From Candidatus Poribacteria bacterium (GTDB lineage: Bacteria; Poribacteria; WGA-4E; WGA-3G), in NCBI GenBank assembly GCA_007571355.1, contig RKRO01000181.1, forward strand, positions 1 to 14,082: DNA of 14,082 nt. The letters are read 5' to 3'. Of the stretch, positions 8,023 to 13,338 are shown in pieces (position 1 is the first letter of the stretch; each line of letters opens with the position of its first letter). The notes below the pieces were generated by a model, which saw only the letters and a program-made list of their open reading frames with translations, did no database searches and was not told where the DNA came from. The translations under genes were made by a program, and so were the position numbers.

Positions 8023-8377
8023 CACTGCCCCAGGCATCCACCTCCACATAGACCGGCGCGTCCGGCTCCACGCCATGCTCAGCCGACCACCGAACGCTGC
8101 CACGCGGGAACGCACGGGCAAAATCCGGATACTTCCGACGCGCATGCTCGGATTCACACCAGTCAGGATCGACAACCGGCACATGCCCAGCACAAGCCGT
8201 CGCAACGCACACGCCGGTAGGACCGCCATCTTCTATCAAGCCCCAGTCCTCAACAAGGGTGTCGTAGGGCGGCGGCGGACAGAACCTACGCTCGTAACGC
8301 AACGCGGCCTCCAGCGTCGTGCGGCGCGTCTTATGAATACTGAGGTAATTGCCCCCAAAGGACCAACGATTTCGCAT
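7967..8377 (-). CDS. Hypothetical protein, phage-like, in the inserted block
   Basis: A 136-aa minus-strand reading frame with natural-looking coding character and GC-rich third positions. The composition is rich in P, R, W, Y and acidic residues. It contains a PPPPYDTL motif and a Cys-containing middle (GVCVATACAGH, DPDWCESEHARRKYP). I do not recognise the family; the small size, mosaic context and composition resemble phage or plasmid accessory proteins. The frame extends upstream to 8467, but that part lies antisense to the HTH gene. I choose the ATG at 8377, where a TTGTTT-N17-TATACT promoter on the minus strand would start transcription almost at the ATG, giving a leaderless mRNA. The C-terminus overlaps the + strand ORF at 7771-8022. 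Confidence 0.5.
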   Translation of the reverse strand: MRNRWSFGGNYLSIHKTRRTTLEAALRYERRFCPPPPYDTLVEDWGLIEDGGPTGVCVATACAGHVPVVDPDWCESEHARRKYPDFARAFPRGSVRWSAEHGVEPDAPVYVEVDAWGSVTRYYHPSPRRPDDADAV

Positions 8378-8383
8378 AAGGAT

Positions 8384-8412
8384 AGTATACCACAATGAGC
8401 AATACAAAACAA
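8384..8412 (-). promoter_or_regulatory. Putative promoter for the minus-strand hypothetical gene
   Basis: Read on the minus strand: TTGTTT (8412-8407), a 17-bp spacer, then TATACT (8389-8384), with the predicted start at about 8377, which is the ATG itself. The core contains the palindrome GTATAC, and the divergent HTH gene starts at 8395 inside the promoter. Its product could occlude this promoter, a layout typical of small phage regulatory switches. Confidence 0.4.
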
Positions 8413-8625
8413 GCCATCCTCGCACGCTTACAGGACGGCGAAACACCGACAGCGATCGCCAAAGCACTGGATGTCACGCCCGCTTATGTCGGAAAAGTGC
8501 GCAAGGCAACACAATCGACGATAGAATGGTTGGAAGATGAACTCAAGACAACCTTTAATAGCAAAAGAACCCTGGAATTTTATTCGTGGCGAAGGCAGTT
8601 ACGCAGATTTGTTGGATGCCTTTGA
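8395..8625 (+). CDS. Small HTH protein fused to out-of-frame endonuclease remnant sequence
   Basis: A 76-codon frame. Residues 1-40 (MSNTKQAILARLQDG, then ETPTAIAKALDVTPAYVGKV) form a clear helix-turn-helix of the kind found in small phage regulators or terminase small subunits. After about residue 41 the sequence loses regular character (WRRQLRRFVGCL). There it runs in the wrong frame through DNA that encodes an endonuclease tail in another frame (8537-8692). It is therefore probably a truncated HTH gene whose 3' end was replaced at the insertion junction. A weak AAGGA lies 12 nt before the ATG. Short WLEDELK (from residue 46) may already belong to the endonuclease before a frameshift. It starts divergently from the minus-strand gene at 8377. 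DNA-binding function is possible but unproven. Confidence 0.45.
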   Translation: MSNTKQAILARLQDGETPTAIAKALDVTPAYVGKVRKATQSTIEWLEDELKTTFNSKRTLEFYSWRRQLRRFVGCL

Positions 8626-8692
8626 AATGGCTGGTATTGAGTTAAGATCAGAAATTGATAGTTATTTCGAGAAATTCAGACATGAAAGTTGA
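8537..8692 (+). pseudogene. C-terminal remnant of a TdeIII-like type II restriction endonuclease
   Basis: In this frame the DNA reads a 51-residue sequence with LIAKEPWNF, RGEGSYADLLDAFE and MAGIELRSEIDSYFEKF. It strongly resembles the C-terminal end of TdeIII-family restriction endonucleases, which I recall as AEEFWDFLGGEG, then LLDCFE-VGIELR-EID-YF. A stop codon (TAG at 8522) lies just upstream in the same frame, and the rest of the enzyme, including the nuclease core, is missing. The frame before this (WLEDELK at about 8528-8548) may be the preceding endonuclease residues displaced by an indel. It sits where the restriction gene should be, downstream of the DNA methyltransferase. The last 11 bp overlap the kinase start. 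The family match is from memory and needs a profile search. Confidence 0.68.
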
Positions 8693-9722
8693 CAACACTT
8701 TTAATAAAACGGAATTGCTGGAACGTCTCAGAAATGCTTATGCACTACCGTTGCAGTGCCTAACCTTTCTCCCTGAAGGTGAAGACAGTTACGGCTATGT
8801 TATCTTATCTGAAACGGGCGAGAAGTATTTTGCAAAAGCCTCAACTGCTGTGCCAAACAGTCGTTTGATGGTAGCATCGCTTTTGCGGAAACGGTGCAAC
8901 ATATCCAGCGTTGTTGCCCCTTTGGAAACGCAGGAAGGGACACTGAGCGTCCCGTGGCGGGATTTCCGGGTCGCGCTGTTTCCGTTCATTGAAGGCAAAA
9001 GTCGTTGGGATTTATGGAAAATCGGGAAAGATTTCACCGATGCAGAACTATCGCGAACCGGAGCATTACTTGCGACGATTCACGAAAGCACAGACGCAAT
9101 CGCATCTAATACCCTCACAGTCGCAAAATATGACTTACCTGAACGGCACGAACTGCACACAGTACTTGCGGCACCGGAACAGATACCCCCTCGGAACCGA
9201 TACCAGCAGCGGTTACTTGCAGCGATTGCGCAACACAGATCAGATATTCTACAGACACTGGAGCGATACGATCGTCTCGGACGTTCCTCGGTAGTATCAC
9301 AAATACCTTTCGGCATTACACACGGCGATCCAACACCCGGTAATCTCATTCTGGATACTGAAAACCAACTTCATATCATTGATTGGGACGGTGTTTGTTT
9401 AGGTCCACCTGAAAAAGACTTGGTCTCTTTCACAGGTGAACGGTTTGAGGTGATTTTGGAAAGTTACCTCGCCGAAAGGCGAAACCCAATAAGGCTACAC
9501 GCCGATACTTTTGGTTTCTATATCTACGAATGGGCGATCAATGAAATCCGAGATTACGGAACTAAAATCCTTTTTAAGAATAAGGACGCACAGCAGAACG
9601 CATACGATTGGGAAAGTTTGCAAGACTATCTTCCACCAAATCAGGAGTTAATGGAAGACGGGATTGCGGCTGTCCGAAATATACTCGGTAGGTATAATCG
9701 CTTACCCAAAAATGGAGGTTAG
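8682..9722 (+). CDS. APH-fold phosphotransferase (aminoglycoside phosphotransferase-like kinase)
   Basis: A cytoplasmic small-molecule kinase of the aminoglycoside phosphotransferase/choline kinase superfamily (346 aa from this start). The N-lobe carries an ATP-binding Lys in KYFAKAS. The catalytic loop is HGDPTPGN with H214, D216 and N221, and the metal-binding motif is IDWDG (D234-D236). The family phosphorylates hydroxyls of aminoglycosides, homoserine, choline, fructosamines or similar; substrate is not readable here. I choose the ATG at 8682 over the in-frame TTG at 8655 because the longer form would only add residues overlapping the endonuclease remnant. No strong ribosome binding site precedes it. 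Its ATG overlaps the remnant's stop by 11 bp, which suggests past translational coupling. The creatininase-family gene begins 3 bp after its stop, so the two are probably one operon and may act in one pathway. Confidence 0.85.
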   Translation: MKVDNTFNKTELLERLRNAYALPLQCLTFLPEGEDSYGYVILSETGEKYFAKASTAVPNSRLMVASLLRKRCNISSVVAPLETQEGTLSVPWRDFRVALFPFIEGKSRWDLWKIGKDFTDAELSRTGALLATIHESTDAIASNTLTVAKYDLPERHELHTVLAAPEQIPPRNRYQQRLLAAIAQHRSDILQTLERYDRLGRSSVVSQIPFGITHGDPTPGNLILDTENQLHIIDWDGVCLGPPEKDLVSFTGERFEVILESYLAERRNPIRLHADTFGFYIYEWAINEIRDYGTKILFKNKDAQQNAYDWESLQDYLPPNQELMEDGIAAVRNILGRYNRLPKNGG

Positions 9723-9725
9723 ATG

Positions 9726-10454
9726 ATGTCTGAAATCAAATCTGTCCTACTCTGGGAAAACCAACGGCGTTATATTCGCGAGGCGATCGACGCTGGTACG
9801 CTTAAAGGCGCGATCATCCCCACGGGTAGCACAGAGCAACACAACGAACATTTGGCGATGTACCACGATACGCAAAGTGCAGTCTATGTCTCCAAATTAG
9901 CAGCTGAAAAGTTATTTCCACAGGTAATCGTCACAACGCCTTTGGCGATTGGCGTATCCGAACACTGGATGGATCACAAAGGCACGCTCACACTTCGCGC
10001 TGAGGTCTTCGGCGAGGTGTTATATGATGTCGCCGATAGCATGCGTCGGCATGGAATCGACAACATCCTGATTGTCAACGGGCATGCGGGCAACGCAGGT
10101 CCCGTGCATGAGCGGTTGGATGGCTACCGAGAGAAACTTGGTATCAACATCGCATTCCACTCCTATTGGGAGGCGTACACCCCAGAGTTAGTGCAAGACC
10201 AGATGGAATCCGGTGTTTGTCCTGGACACGCAGCAGAGTTTGAGACAGCGTTTGCACTCGCTGCCTTCGCGGAAAACGTTGATTGGAACGGCGTGGATTA
10301 TGACAGCGCGAAACTCACAATCTCCAATGAGGGACAAGCGAAATCCGATCGCGAATACCACCACCAAGCGAAATTGGCAACAGCAGAAAAGGGGCAAGTG
10401 ATGATTGATGTCGCTGTGGACTGGGTCGCGGAAAAGATGCAGGGGATGCTTTAA
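9726..10454 (+). CDS. Creatininase-family metal-dependent amidohydrolase
   Basis: A cytoplasmic binuclear-metal amidohydrolase (242 aa). Metal-site motifs are TGSTEQHNEHL (E37, H39), HDT (D48), VNGHAGN (H120) and GHAAEFETA (E171). The spacing agrees with creatininase (E34, H36, D45, H120). The residue at the position of creatininase E122 is Gly, with a Glu supplied from the later HAAEFET motif, as in ArfB/MftE-type members. The reaction is hydrolysis of a cyclic or linear amide, but creatinine itself is not assured. Two ATGs are in tandem (9723, 9726); GGAGG at 9714-9718 gives better spacing (7 nt) to the second. It follows the kinase directly (TAG then ATG), implying a shared transcript, and ends at the hairpin at 10504-10532. 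Confidence 0.88.
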   Translation: MSEIKSVLLWENQRRYIREAIDAGTLKGAIIPTGSTEQHNEHLAMYHDTQSAVYVSKLAAEKLFPQVIVTTPLAIGVSEHWMDHKGTLTLRAEVFGEVLYDVADSMRRHGIDNILIVNGHAGNAGPVHERLDGYREKLGINIAFHSYWEAYTPELVQDQMESGVCPGHAAEFETAFALAAFAENVDWNGVDYDSAKLTISNEGQAKSDREYHHQAKLATAEKGQVMIDVAVDWVAEKMQGML

Positions 10455-10503
10455 GAGTTATCGGTTAGCTACAAAAGGTTCTGTGTCTGTCACAAGAGAC
10501 ACT

Positions 10504-10532
10504 CGTAGGGACTGGGTTACCCAGCCCCTACG
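10504..10532. terminator. Palindromic hairpin between convergent genes (possible dispersed repeat)
   Basis: CGTAGGG (10504-10510) pairs with CCCTACG (10526-10532), and CTGGG (10512-10516) pairs with CCCAG (10520-10524). There is one A/C mismatch and a TTA loop. CATTTTA follows on the + strand. The position between a + gene ending at 10454 and a - gene ending at 10548 fits a bidirectional terminator. The GTAGGG...CCCTAC form is typical of dispersed palindromic repeats, but no second full copy is in this window. Confidence 0.68.
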
Positions 10533-10547
10533 CATTTTACAGTTGTT

Positions 10548-11336
10548 CTAGTGTCCCTCTAATGCCTTGCGTAATCCGTCGCCTTGCTCACGCCACCAGC
10601 TGTAGAGAATGGAAATATCGGTACCGATACAGAAATGTCGTACGCCGATGTCCAGATAACGTTTCGCGTCATCTGCACTTCCGATTTCGGCACGCGGCGG
10701 CACCCCCATTTTTACGGCGGTCTTAAACACCTTGTCCTGCGCCTCTCGGATTTCAGGAGCATCGCGCTGACCGACCATCCCGACGCTCATGGAATAGTCT
10801 GAACCACCCCACTGGATCATATCAACGCCTTCAACAGATAGCACCGCTTCAAGGTTCTCAACCGTCCCTTTCTTCTCTATCATAATAACGACGACAATAT
10901 CGCGGAGGGCTTGGACGTATTCCGGGCCGCCACCGTACCCCATGTAGGAGAATCGACGGGTTGCGACACCGTAGCTGCCACCATCTTCTGGTGTATCGGC
11001 GCGCGTAATTTTCACACATTCCTTCACATCTTCAACGTTTTGGCAGTCCGCATAAAGCACACTCTGGAAGCCTGAACCGATCGCACGTTGGGCAATAAAA
11101 CCTCGCGGTTCCTGGTCTACCTTGATCATTGTAGAAATGTTGTGCAGTTCAGCCGCGCGACACAGGTTGTCCAGATCGTGCAGATCAAACGGACCGTATT
11201 CGCCTACGAATTCGACGTAGTCGTACAAACCTGTATGTCCAATCGCTTCAACGATGGAGGGCCAAGTGGTATGGATATGTGTGCCGACTGTCGGTTTATC
11301 AGCATTGAGTAATTCTCTAAATGTGTTTTTTCGCAT
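10548..11336 (-). CDS. HpcH/HpaI aldolase-fold protein with altered active site
   Basis: A 262-aa TIM-barrel protein of the HpcH/HpaI (2-oxo-acid class II aldolase) family, which normally makes or breaks C-C bonds between pyruvate and an aldehyde. The metal ligands are kept: E154 (VIMIEKKG) and D180 (GGSDYSMSVG), matching HpaI E149 and D175. The catalytic positions differ. HpaI GEHAP is here GEYGP, so the base His45 is Tyr47, and the nearby Asp42 is Val44. HpaI VVRP is here MIKV, so Arg70 becomes Lys72. Typical aldol chemistry may therefore be lost or changed. GAGGAG about 7 nt before the ATG supports the start. It converges on the creatininase-family gene with the hairpin between. Confidence 0.83.
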   Translation of the reverse strand: MRKNTFRELLNADKPTVGTHIHTTWPSIVEAIGHTGLYDYVEFVGEYGPFDLHDLDNLCRAAELHNISTMIKVDQEPRGFIAQRAIGSGFQSVLYADCQNVEDVKECVKITRADTPEDGGSYGVATRRFSYMGYGGGPEYVQALRDIVVVIMIEKKGTVENLEAVLSVEGVDMIQWGGSDYSMSVGMVGQRDAPEIREAQDKVFKTAVKMGVPPRAEIGSADDAKRYLDIGVRHFCIGTDISILYSWWREQGDGLRKALEGH

Positions 11337-11456
11337 AAATTGCTCCTCTATTTTTCAGTATAGGACGTAGCATTCCAGCCTACATTAACATTACCAGAGA
11401 TTTACACTTTTTTCAACAATTTTTGGATCGAGAGGTTATCAAAAAACAATTGTTTA

Positions 11457-11484
11457 TTGACCCGATTTCTGTTAGACTTATAAC
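11457..11484 (+). promoter_or_regulatory. Sigma-70 promoter for the gene at 11549
   Basis: TTGACC (11457-11462), a 16-bp spacer, then TATAAC (11479-11484). The predicted start is near 11491, leaving about 58 nt of leader. AGAGG (11538-11542) lies 6 nt before the ATG. The region 11337-11456 contains only AT-rich sequence separating this promoter from the divergent HpcH-family gene. Confidence 0.62.
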
Positions 11485-11548
11485 ATCTGACTCGGATGTA
11501 TCAATTTATCCAAACCCCCTTCCTTCAAGACACAAATAGAGGTTTCTC

Positions 11549-12331
11549 ATGAAGAACTTAATTACACTCCCCCAAAATTTTGATGACTATTTGACGATTG
11601 GAAATTCTGACCTTCGTTTCAGAGAGGCGATCAACGTTGCAGAACGCGTCATCGGTGCAGGTGTAGACATCTATCCAAACATGGATCACGCCGCGATTTT
11701 CTGTGACCCACCTCACCTCGTCGCAGACGGTTTGAAACAACTCGGTTATGTCAACGGTTGGGATGCCCGGTGCTATCCGTCGCCTGTTGACGGTTGCGAC
11801 TATATCAATGTCTCCGCGCAACTGCCCGCAGAGAGTCAGGCACGCAGCAAAGGGTGGTTCGACTATGTTGCAGTTGTGCATCCCGTTGATAAACTTGCAC
11901 TGCAACACATGCTTGACCAGGGGTACGGGAATCCGTTTATCCATCATCTGACGTGGGGACTTGTACCGCCCGAACGCGCCGGTGATGATGATTTTGAATA
12001 TGCCAGTTCTGTTGTGCCGTTTATGGTAGAGCAGCGAAAAGTCATCGGCGATGCAATCGGCGATGACCCCGGCACTTTGATTATTGCTTTACCGGAGAAT
12101 GTTCTCTCACACCCGAAGTTTGAAGAGTCGTTACCGACGTGGCTCGGTAACCTTGACAAAGAAGCGTATCAGGTTGAGTCGATGCAGGGTGGAGGTTTCT
12201 TAATTCAGTTCTTCGTGCTAACGGGTGGCAGGATTGAGGTCGCCTTGCGTGTAGACACAACGCAGACCTTTAACCCGAAAAGCGTCCACAAGATTTCAGA
12301 AGACGAAATCAGTGCCGTGCAGGGAAAATAG
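11549..12331 (+). CDS. Uncharacterised protein, possible VOC (glyoxalase-like) fold
   Basis: A 260-aa soluble protein without signal peptide or membrane segment. I do not recognise a named family with confidence. It may contain two beta-alpha-beta modules. The first is near 40-75 (DHAAIFCDPPH, then LVADGLKQLGY) and the second near 104-140 (WFDYVAVVHP, then IHHLTWG). Such a duplicated module with metal-type His residues (H47, H111, H132, H133) would suit a vicinal-oxygen-chelate fold, but catalytic ligands cannot be assigned. AGAGG at 11538-11542 supports the ATG. It is transcribed alone from the promoter at 11457-11484; the next promoter starts at 12351. Confidence 0.75.
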   Translation: MKNLITLPQNFDDYLTIGNSDLRFREAINVAERVIGAGVDIYPNMDHAAIFCDPPHLVADGLKQLGYVNGWDARCYPSPVDGCDYINVSAQLPAESQARSKGWFDYVAVVHPVDKLALQHMLDQGYGNPFIHHLTWGLVPPERAGDDDFEYASSVVPFMVEQRKVIGDAIGDDPGTLIIALPENVLSHPKFEESLPTWLGNLDKEAYQVESMQGGGFLIQFFVLTGGRIEVALRVDTTQTFNPKSVHKISEDEISAVQGK

Positions 12332-12350
12332 TCGGATTTGTCCTTCTTTA

Positions 12351-12380
12351 TTGCGAATGCTGACGTTGATGCGGTATAAT
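12351..12380 (+). promoter_or_regulatory. Sigma-70 promoter of the tandem nuclease-like locus
   Basis: TTGCGA (12351-12356), an 18-bp spacer, then a perfect TATAAT (12375-12380). Transcription would begin near 12387 and read through the small ORF at 12411 and both PD-(D/E)XK-like genes. A TTGACA at 12389-12394 has no good -10 partner. Confidence 0.62.
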
Positions 12381-12410
12381 AATATGTATTGACAATCAAC
12401 TATTTGCTCA

Positions 12411-12542
12411 ATGGAATTGGAGACAATTAACGCCCTTGCTCAGGCGCGTGGGATATCCCATGAAAACTTAATTCGAGAGCGAATTGTAGAACGTATGGAT
12501 CCAAGTATGATAGCACAAAAGGCGGGCATCATTGTAGGGTAG
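12411..12542 (+). CDS. Small leader ORF (43 aa) before the first nuclease-like gene
   Basis: An open frame of 43 codons beginning MELETINALAQARG and ending QKAGIIVG, helical and charged in character. Its TAG stop (12540-12542) forms the start of the TAGGAGG ribosome binding site of the next gene, whose ATG is 14 nt further on. That arrangement suggests translational coupling. No clear ribosome binding site precedes the ATG, which weakens the call. The last third of this ORF is repeated before the second nuclease-like gene (13239 onwards), where a TGA truncates it. It may be a small partner protein, a leader peptide, or the remnant of a longer gene. Confidence 0.45.
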   Translation: MELETINALAQARGISHENLIRERIVERMDPSMIAQKAGIIVG

Positions 12543-12582
12543 GAGGTTATCGCCTAATGTCATATAGCAGCTTTACTTTAGA
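12483..12582 (+). repeat. Direct repeat, left cassette edge, unit 1
   Basis: A 100-bp segment covering the last third of the small ORF, the ribosome binding site and the first codons of copy 1. It recurs at 13239-13338 (offset 756) with only four mismatches by my count. It marks the 5' edge of a tandem duplication. Confidence 0.9.
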
Positions 12583-13162
12583 AGAAGTGCTAATAGCGTT
12601 CCAACTCGAAATTGTTGAATCTGTAGACATATTTGCTAACATAGCACCAATAGCACCAAGTGCGGAGCTCATAGTGGAATTGGCAAAAAAAGTCCCTGTG
12701 GCTGCCGCCGTAAATACAGAGAAAGCACGTTCCGAACTGATTGTCGCCAATATTCTGATTGAACTCCGCGAAAAATTTGAACGGCGCATCAGTCTCTTTT
12801 CTGGCATTGATTTTAATGTTGATGCCGAAAATGGATTAGTAGGGGTATGCGATTTCTTAATAAGCCTATCGCCGATGCAATCTCTTTTGCGGGCACCTGT
12901 TATCGTACTTGTTGAAGCAAAGAAAGAAGATCCCACACCTGGGCTGGGACAGTGTGTCGCCGAGATGCTCGCCGCACAACGCTTTAATGCTCAAAAAGGT
13001 AATGACATTCCTTGCGTTTATGGAGCTGCCACGACAGGGACAGAGTGGAAATTCCTTAAATTGAAAGGAAATCACTTGTCTATTGATATAACAGTCTACC
13101 AAATCGCGCAGTGCGACAAAATTCTCGGTATTCTTGCAAGCATGGTGGAGCAAAAAGCGTAA
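12557..13162 (+). CDS. PD-(D/E)XK-like nuclease-fold protein, copy 1
   Basis: A 201-aa soluble protein with the sequence layout of the PD-(D/E)XK superfamily. It has a charged helix with E55/E60 (TEKARSE), a strand with D99 (GVCDFLISLS), a strand with E120 and K122 (VIVLVEAKKED), and a helix with Q132 and E136 (GQCVAEMLAAQRFN). The order E...D...ExK...Q matches the nuclease core. I recall similar uncharacterised proteins in cyanobacteria, but the function is unknown. Nuclease activity is an inference from the motif. TAGGAGG at 12540-12546 is 10 nt before the ATG. It is about 67% identical by hand alignment to the copy at 13313. Confidence 0.75.
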   Translation: MSYSSFTLEEVLIAFQLEIVESVDIFANIAPIAPSAELIVELAKKVPVAAAVNTEKARSELIVANILIELREKFERRISLFSGIDFNVDAENGLVGVCDFLISLSPMQSLLRAPVIVLVEAKKEDPTPGLGQCVAEMLAAQRFNAQKGNDIPCVYGAATTGTEWKFLKLKGNHLSIDITVYQIAQCDKILGILASMVEQKA

Positions 13163-13189
13163 GGAACTTTAGGAGATTTGCTCAATATA
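13130..13189 (+). repeat. Direct repeat, right cassette edge, unit 1
   Basis: The last 31 bp here that are identical (13130-13160) encode the shared C-terminus ILASMVEQKA. The similarity continues 29 bp past the coding end, with five mismatches, into TTTGCTCAATATA. The partner is 13886-13945. TTTGCTCAAT also occurs at 12403-12412, so it may mark the unit boundary. Confidence 0.85.
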
Positions 13190-13199
13190 GGCAGTTGTA

Positions 13200-13220
13200 G
13201 CATAGACTGTTCGTCTGTGC
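13200..13220 (+). other. Small hairpin between the two nuclease-like genes
   Basis: GCATAGAC (13200-13207) pairs with GTCTGTGC (13213-13220), with one G-U pair and a TGTTC loop. No T-run follows, so it is not a clear intrinsic terminator. It could reduce read-through or stabilise the upstream mRNA. It is absent from the matching part of unit 1. Confidence 0.4.
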
Positions 13221-13238
13221 ATATCTATAAACTCGACT

Positions 13239-13283
13239 ATTGTAGAACGTATGGATCCAAGTATGATAGCACAACAGGCGTGA
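13239..13283 (+). pseudogene. Truncated 3' copy of the small leader ORF
   Basis: The frame matching codons 25-38 of the ORF at 12411 (IVERMDPSMIAQ) continues to QA and then meets TGA at 13281-13283. The upstream two thirds of the ORF are not recognisable in this unit. It contains an internal ATG at 13251 (MDPSMIAQQA), which could still give a 10-residue leader peptide, but no ribosome binding site is evident. It is best read as a duplication relic. Confidence 0.6.
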
Positions 13284-13338
13284 ATCATTGTAGGGTAGGA
13301 GGTTATTGCCTAATGTCATATAGCAGCTTTACTTTAGA
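13239..13338 (+). repeat. Direct repeat, left cassette edge, unit 2
   Basis: Partner of 12483-12582 with four substitutions. Two of these (GGGC to GTGA) create a TGA that cuts the small ORF frame. The ribosome binding site and the first 8 codons of the nuclease-like gene are unchanged. Confidence 0.9.

Larger units (their letters stand above)
7769..8536. other. Inserted or replacement block of about 0.75 kb with foreign character
   Basis: Between the methyltransferase stop and the endonuclease tail lies a block that is GC-richer than its neighbours. It holds two or three small genes unlike the rest of the window and a divergent HTH/promoter arrangement. An intact TdeIII-like endonuclease of about 260-300 residues would be expected here. 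I see no transposase and no clear terminal inverted repeats. A weak similarity between the two edges (GATAGA followed by TGGAAG, near 7807 and 8523) is not enough to call a target duplication. Edges are approximate: left about 7771-7790, right about 8505-8540. Confidence 0.45.

Noticed and set aside
7675..8229. A 184-codon minus-strand frame
   Set aside because: It overlaps the methyltransferase 3' end and two other candidate genes, is rich in Arg/Leu/Cys typical of shadow frames, and has no ribosome binding site.
8006..8398. A 130-codon + strand frame
   Set aside because: It is antisense to the minus-strand hypothetical gene, basic and low-complexity in character, has no ribosome binding site, and ends at the HTH gene start.
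7807..8544. Possible target-site duplication (GATAGA...TGGAAG at both edges of the inserted block)
   Set aside because: The spacing and intervening bases differ, and the match is too short to distinguish from chance.
13178..13312. N-terminal extension of the second nuclease-like gene to an ATG at 13178
   Set aside because: The extra 45 residues have no counterpart in copy 1 and read through intergenic repeat DNA; the ATG at 13313 has the conserved TAGGAGG.
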